Below are positions 58,349-64,000 of a stretch of 64,000 nucleotides of DNA, piece after piece. The position numbers and the translations under genes were made by a program. Below the pieces are notes generated by a model. It had not been told where the DNA came from, ran no database searches, and was given only the letters and a program-made list of their open reading frames with translations. The DNA lies in contig OW203762.1 in assembly GCA_934045905.1 (NCBI GenBank), positions 28,428,345 to 28,492,344 of the forward strand, read 5' to 3'. The DNA comes from Leuctra nigra. Taxonomy: Eukaryota; Arthropoda; Insecta; Plecoptera; Leuctridae. Within the stretch, counting starts at the first letter, position 1. Every line of letters begins with the position of its first letter.

Positions 58349-61300
58349 GTGTCAAGTAGAGGTCTACAAATCATTTTATGTAGCACGCTATTGCCAGTTG
58401 GGCTACATCCTTGGGATATATAGGTTAGACATTGATAGGTAGCAAGGTACAAAATAGAGATAGAGAAAAATACACAAATGTGTTTTAATGATTGCAGGAA
58501 ACATGTTCGAACATTCTATAGAATATATCAAGAGATCAAATGACGATGGCAAACTTAACTTTTATGCTTTCACAAAGTTGGAAACTTAGACAGATGAATG
58601 GTCGTCAAGAAATTGGGACACACAAAAATCTATGAATTTAGTTTGACAGTTTTAGTGGAAAATTACGGAAATATTGATCATCATACAAGACGTCACTTGT
58701 AAGTATATTTGGCTGATGAATATCAACTATTTTCTAAAAATGTACGTTGTACCAAAGATGGTACCCATGAAATTGCTAAAAATGGGTAATGACATAATGG
58801 ATACACATAGAATACCTCTATTAAGTACATAGAATGTGCGAAGAGCGAGAGAGAAAGAGAGATAACAAGCTAGAAGATTTAATAAAGGCTTATTACTAGC
58901 CAATCGAGAATGATTAGAAGATGGATAACATTGATAAAGAGAGGCATACGTTTCTAAATGCCTGCTAACAGTTTGACAACAAATGTGAAGATTCACTTTA
59001 AATATTGCATTTATACATTTTGTCAACCTTCTATATAACAACTCGACTAATATAGGGAAATTGATGGGAAGGTGATATATAGAAATAAGAGTGAGATTAT
59101 AACAGAGTAAGAGAAACAAATCATAATCAGGATGGTTTGCGATCAACAGTTTTCTTTCATTACCTATTCTTCTGAACACACCTAAACACAGAAGCTGTCT
59201 CTCGGACAAAATGTCCATTTAAAAAAACTAAATGTAATTTTCTTATTTATATTTTATGTTACAAAGGAATATATAAAAATCTATCCCTCAAAGTGTTAGG
59301 ATACGTGATATCGAATGTTGTGGAGATATATGTACAGGAAGACTCACTTGAATATTAGAATATTCTATGAAATGGTACAACCAACGACATCTTAGCATCA
59401 ACTTAAACCATCTATTCGATAAGCTTGGTTTCTTGTGGGAAGACTGTGTCTAGATGACTGGAGAACTACATAAGAATGAAATTAAATCAATTTAACTTTT
59501 AAGTTTCTCAAGAGGTGCAACTTTTCTCAAATTTACATAACTTTTTTCTTTGTTGACTGATTTGCATTTTAAACACTTTGCATTTGGACCTTCACAAAAT
59601 ACATTTCCAAAACTGATAAGCTAGAGTACAAAATGAAAGCATCAACCACAAGAGTTTTGATGAAAATGAATACTCAGAATAGCTGTCCAACGATGATCGC
59701 AAGGCAGCATCTGCGTTGTCTACACAATAATACCTACTAATAAATTGTAATTGGGGTTCTACTTCTATTGATTTATTAGATATAACGATTTTTTAACAAC
59801 TTCTTGTATTAATCTTCTAGGTTTGCAAATCCTCGATTCATACCTACTCACTATTGAAAGACGAGAGGTGAGGTTCATTCCATTTGTTCCTCAGAACATT
59901 GGCATGGATTCAAATGTAAGCGACATTTTCTCTGCGATGATGTTGAACAAAACGTGAATATTCAGCAGATTGTCGAACTATGATATCGCCATCTTTAAAC
60001 TCATTCATCTCCAGCAATACTTTCAACAAAATGGAGACAACTAAATTGTAAATCTACGTTATTTATGAAATCATCTGGATATGCTAGATCAATTGCGTAA
60101 ATTACGTATATTAAATCAATTTGGTATTGATTTCGTCATCTGGTTTTGACTTGTGTTATTATAAAGTAACATTTTGTCAAGCTTGAAAGGATAATTGTAT
60201 AAATGAAGCTGAAAGATGGCTCACACAAAAATCTCACAAAAATATAATTTTCATCTAATGCTAGACTAAACAATAAGACACATCTAAACACATCTTTTGG
60301 TCAGATGTTGAGTTTAATGTTGTTTCATCTAAAACTACTATGTACGTTTCATTTGCACATAATTTTAACCACGCAAGTTTTATGTATAGACTATCACTAC
60401 ATTTGACACATAAATTTCAAAAATAATTATAAATGGCATCTTCCAATAGTAATTATTTATATATTTATTAAATGAATGCCACATTCTAGGTATTATTACA
60501 ATATGTTGCTAGTTGGCGGAATGGATAATATCGAATGACTGGAAACACTTATCAATGTTAGTGAATTATGTAAAGTTGGATCTTATGAAACGATGTTGGA
60601 GAATACTAATAATGAGCATATTATGTGCTTACGTTATTTTGTTAATAACTGTACAAAATGTACAGCAAAAATTTACAAATATTCGCCGCCAAAGAGGACG
60701 AATTGTTGCCAAGACGGAGCTGATTTTTTCGATTGAGAAAATATTTACTAGTATTTTAATTAAGAAATATTTGTTTTTAGTAAACTGTCATTCTTTAGTT
60801 CATAAAAAGTCCAATTGTCTTCAAAATCTGTCTTCGCACAAATTGACTTTACCACTCAACAAACTATTAACCTTCAAAAATTCCCTTAATTCCATATTTA
60901 AATTAGCTGACATACATTTTGCTCTTTATAGTGTCAGAATCTTAGCAACTTCTCATGCATTAATCATTATTTAACCAGACAATAATTTGTCAGCCGTAAC
61001 TGCAAACTTCAACAAGACAATACCAATTCGTCACATAAACTCTGTTCCCTTTAGGGCATCTCATTCGTTGTATAAACTGCCAAATATTTCAGCAACAAAA
61101 CTCTTGCTCGAAAAATTATCAAGAAGGCAATGCTTAGATCGCTGAAATAGACAGGATAATCCTTCTTTTGAAATCGGGAAAGAAAAGATACGAAAAGATA
61201 TTGTCTCTTCGATCGAAACTTATTTATTTCTTAATCAAAGGATCATTCCAAGGAGACAATATCTTTTCGATTTGAATCTGGATTCCCGTCATATCTTCCC

Positions 61301-61386
61301 AGCAACGCTGAGAGCTAGCATGGCATTGCAGCAAAACATCACCCTCTAGTTCACAGCACCGTCAACAGGTGGTGCAAGCATGCGGA
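58349..61386. other. AT-rich region downstream of the EF-hand exon
   Basis: Nothing recognised as a gene. Two longer frames, 58727-59218 (minus, 163 codons) and 60513-60974 (plus, 153 codons), have composition expected from AT-rich DNA and no domain. On the minus strand this stretch directly follows the EF-hand stop codon, so part of it is probably that gene's 3' UTR. Confidence 0.4.
61191..61269. repeat. 17-bp inverted repeat (possible UTR hairpin)
   Basis: cgaaaagatattgtctc at 61191-61207 pairs exactly with gagacaatatcttttcg at 61253-61269. It lies about 120 bases beyond the EF-hand gene stop and may form a stem in its 3' UTR. Confidence 0.55.
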
Positions 61387-61497
61387 TCACAACACAGTGT
61401 CCAGAGTCTCCAGGGATTGGAGGATTTGAGCGTCCCGGGAACACCAGTCGACGAGCTCGTCGATCGTCACGACGCCATCCTTATTGGTGTCGATTTG
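61387..61497 (-). CDS. Last exon of a neuronal calcium sensor/KChIP-like EF-hand protein (partial)
   Basis: The exon starts after an acceptor (tttcag) and codes 36 residues and a TGA. It holds one complete EF-hand loop, DTNKDGVVTIDE, with Asp, Asn, Asp and the bidentate Glu at positions 1, 3, 5 and 12. A helix DWCSRDAQILQSLETLDTVL follows to the C-terminus. Loop plus a tail of this length is how the fourth EF hand of KChIP and related neuronal calcium sensors ends, and KChIPs regulate Kv4 potassium channels at the membrane. The earlier exons are outside the window, so the exact family member cannot be set. NCS-1/frequenin is a less likely alternative. Confidence 0.75.
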   Translation of the reverse strand, partial: QIDTNKDGVVTIDELVDWCSRDAQILQSLETLDTVL

Positions 61498-61548
61498 CTG
61501 AAATTAAATACCAATTCAAGATTGCATATTAATTGTCAGTGGTGGAGG

Positions 61549-62018
61549 CAAGGGCGTATTCAGGGAGGGGGGGGGGGGGGGGGGGGGGGCGAGGGGGCCA
61601 TGGTCTCCCCCCCGAAATCAGGGTTTCATAATAGAAAATAAGCACATTTAAAATAATATGTGAAAAAACACTTAAAAATAGACATATCATGTCAAAAACG
61701 TCCCAAAACGGTGAGAATTGAGTTAAAATTCCCAAAAATTTCAGGGGTTATGTGCCCCGGACTTGCATATCGAGACGAGTTTAATAAATGTATGTATTTT
61801 TAAACCTCTCAAACCAATTTTTGGGGTATTTTGTAATTTACAATTCCCCCAAATAGCTATACACTGCGATTTAAAATTGCACCTATGTGAATAACCTTCA
61901 TTCAAAATTTTCTCGGGGGCTGCGCCCCCGAACCCCCTGTTTTACACTATTATTTTTCAAAATATTAGTAATGTCCAGCCCCCCCCCCCCCCGAAATTTC
62001 ATCCTGGATACGCCCTTG
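61549..62018. mobile_element. hAT-like MITE, 8-bp TSD
   Basis: 470 bp, TIR caagggcgtat(t/c)cagg, flanked by ggtggagg at 61541-61548 and 62019-62026. A long G run (61566-61590) and a C run (61979-61992) lie just inside the ends. In the intron upstream of the EF-hand exon. Confidence 0.9.
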
Positions 62019-62999
62019 GGTGGAGGATATAATTCTCTTTCCTTGAATATTGTATTGGTTCCTTATTTATTATTTTTCGAACTATGGCAGCAAAATAAGT
62101 TGGCTCTGGAGCAGAGTGGCTCATGTTTTTAATAAAGTGATGACTAATGATGGCATAAACTCAATTTTTTTTAGGGCTGGTTTTTACAATATCCGAATAA
62201 ATATCTGTAAGTCTTTCAATGACTCTTGAGGTGAGCTTAAAAGCCAGTATAATTTTGCTTTCATCAAATCATATTTTCTAATAGTGATTTGAGTCATTGT
62301 GCATGAGTATACTTTAAAAAACTGTATTTATTGACATCAGTCTTGAATACAATATTCCAAAATTGTGCAAAGGAAAATAACTTCACATGAAGCTCTCGTT
62401 GCTAATATGGTTTATTCAGCAGCAACGAAAATGTCTATGTATCACATTCTTTGGCCTTACACATAAAATTAAGAAAACAATCTCGAAAGCTAATTCCAGT
62501 ACATCTTATTTGCTACTATTTACGCTGATTTTGTTTTGGAATGGGGTACGTGATGCAACAATATCACAAGCAGTAATCATGATTCGTACCACGTAAAGCT
62601 GCCTCGAACGCGTTATTACATTGTCATGCCCGAAAGCGAATATTGTCTTAGCTATAATCCAGCTTAGAACTTGCAGCTTTGTTTTTCTTGCTTTCTAAGC
62701 CTTTAAAGACAATACGCAATATTCGAGACAGAACATCTCTATAGCCCGAAGAAGCCAATCTTTGTTCGCAGAAAAGATATCACAAGTGGAAAGTTATTTA
62801 TAAGTATTGTTCTGAAATCCTATTTCTCGAATCCAGAAAAATGATACCGTTCCAAGAATTGGTTATTGGAATTGTGGCGAAAAATATAATCTTCCACATC
62901 CAATCATGAAAACTGTTGCTAGACATGCGTGAAGTCGAAATATAATTCAATTCGTGAATAAATTGGAATTGAAATCGTTTTCCCATATCGATCTGTTTT
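62019..62999. other. Probable intron of the EF-hand gene, nothing recognised
   Basis: AT-rich, with no exon-like frame on the minus strand flanked by splice sites that I could support. The same is true of 63787-64000. Confidence 0.45.
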
Positions 63000-63786
63000 C
63001 AGTGTTGGGTAGGAACGGAACGAAATAGTTCCGTTCCTAGGAACTAGTTCCTTTTCTTAGGAACTATGGAACGTCTTAGTTCCTTTTTTCTAGGGAGGAA
63101 CTATGGAACGGTTTAGTTCCTTTTTTTGAGGAACTGTAACGATTTTTGCTAAGTTCCTTTTTTTTAAACTTGACTGTACTTTTACTCCGAAAAACCGCAC
63201 TCGTCCAGAAGCCACATATTTGTTTAATTCTGTCAGAAGTCAGCTATTATAATTTGACATCTAAAAATAATTCAAACCAGTCGTCACCTACCCTAACACA
63301 ATCATGGACATCTATCTACCTGTAGTCGTTTGGCCAACCCTTTAGACCAAACTTCATTCCTAGCAATGACAGTGTGCAGGCACACAGATTTCAGATTTCA
63401 GATCGTCGTCTTTTTAGCTTTTACTTTGTTTCCTTCATCACATTTCCTTTCCGATCACTGTGTAGGACACATCACATCGCCACTGAATTTTTAGTTTTTA
63501 CGAATCTTCTTACATCTCTTATAGTCTTTTTGAATCTGCTGTGATACAGTGATACGAATTTTGATTTTCAATTTTTAATTTGAAAATTGCAATTTTTAAT
63601 GTTCCAATTAAAATTACACATTTCTAAAAAGGAACTAAAAGGAACTAAGTTCCTTTTATAAAGGAACTAGGAACGGAATAGTTCCTTTCACTATTGAAGG
63701 AACGGGAACTGGAACTAGTTCCTTTTTTCGGCGAGGAACTTGTAACTGGAACTAGTTCCTTTTCAAAAGGAACTTACCCAACACTG
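63000..63786. mobile_element. hAT-like non-autonomous transposon, 8-bp TSD
   Basis: 787 bp, TIR cagtgttgggtaggaac at the left and cagtgttgggtaagttc inward from the right. Identical tctgtttt flanks (62992-62999, 63787-63794). Many sub-terminal 'ggaacta(g)ttcc' palindromes, likely transposase-binding sites. No coding frame. Confidence 0.9.
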
Positions 63787-64000
63787 TCTGTTTTATACTC
63801 AAGTTTTCTTATTACGAATTACTGCACATAAACTGTTGTCTGAACGTTTCACATTCTTCTGCTCTAAGATTTTACTGCTTTTGTTCAGATTCTTAACCAG
63901 CGTAAAAAGAACATAAAAAGCCAAGTAAAAATCTGAAAACCAGACGAAATAAGAACATCAGAAAGTCTAATGGAGTTCCGATCTTCAATTAAATCTGATA

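Noticed and set aside
58727..59218. 163-codon minus-strand frame
   Set aside because: Long for chance but made of Leu/Ile/Tyr/Asn expected from AT-rich DNA. No domain, and it falls in the likely 3' UTR of the EF-hand gene.
60513..60974. 153-codon plus-strand frame
   Set aside because: Same reasons; antisense to the probable UTR and not recognised as any family.

Overview
This is a piece of an AT-rich animal nuclear genome, almost certainly an insect. Genes are split by GT-AG introns, AT-rich introns are packed with short inverted-repeat transposons and LINE pieces, and TACC/GGTA microsatellites are common. The gene set is conserved eukaryotic housekeeping. The species cannot be fixed from sequence alone; a hemipteran is possible but is only a guess.

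Layout, left to right. 1719-2336 (-): an intronless, complete proteasome beta-3 subunit gene. 7224-13226 (-): a seven-exon GTPBP1/GTPBP2-type GTPase (557 aa by my splice model). 14924-33132 (+): one 18.2-kb Ty3/gypsy-type LTR retrotransposon with 2,657-bp LTRs, a 5-bp target duplication, a tRNA-Leu-type primer site, intact gag and pol frames and about 4.8 kb of extra sequence with unrecognised small ORFs. It sits inside an older LINE tail. 33945-52316 (-): a ten-exon TOP3A gene (DNA topoisomerase III alpha, 996 aa by my model) whose introns hold most of the other mobile elements. 53357-56585 (+): a divergent five-exon alpha-tubulin gene, head to head with TOP3A across about 1 kb. 61387-61497 (-): the last exon of an EF-hand protein of the neuronal calcium sensor/KChIP type, whose other exons lie beyond the right edge.

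The most unusual item is in the retrotransposon. Between the protease and the reverse transcriptase, the pol polyprotein carries a complete-looking macro domain of the TARG1/DarG type (ADP-ribose binding or hydrolysis). The lysine equivalent to the TARG1 catalytic lysine is kept, and the aspartate position is glycine. I know of no standard Ty3/gypsy architecture with this domain.

Other points: five independent hAT-like non-autonomous elements with exact 8-bp target duplications (2951-3568, 44966-45596, 56956-57980, 61549-62018, 63000-63786); two members of a foldback family flanked by TTAA, one split by a LINE insertion; a 1.16-kb nested palindrome; and a 93-bp palindrome with a tRNA T-arm/B-box at its tip. 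The genes show no operon-like organisation and no evident functional pathway linking them. Exon borders were set by eye from splice consensus, reading frame and protein homology; all phases close.
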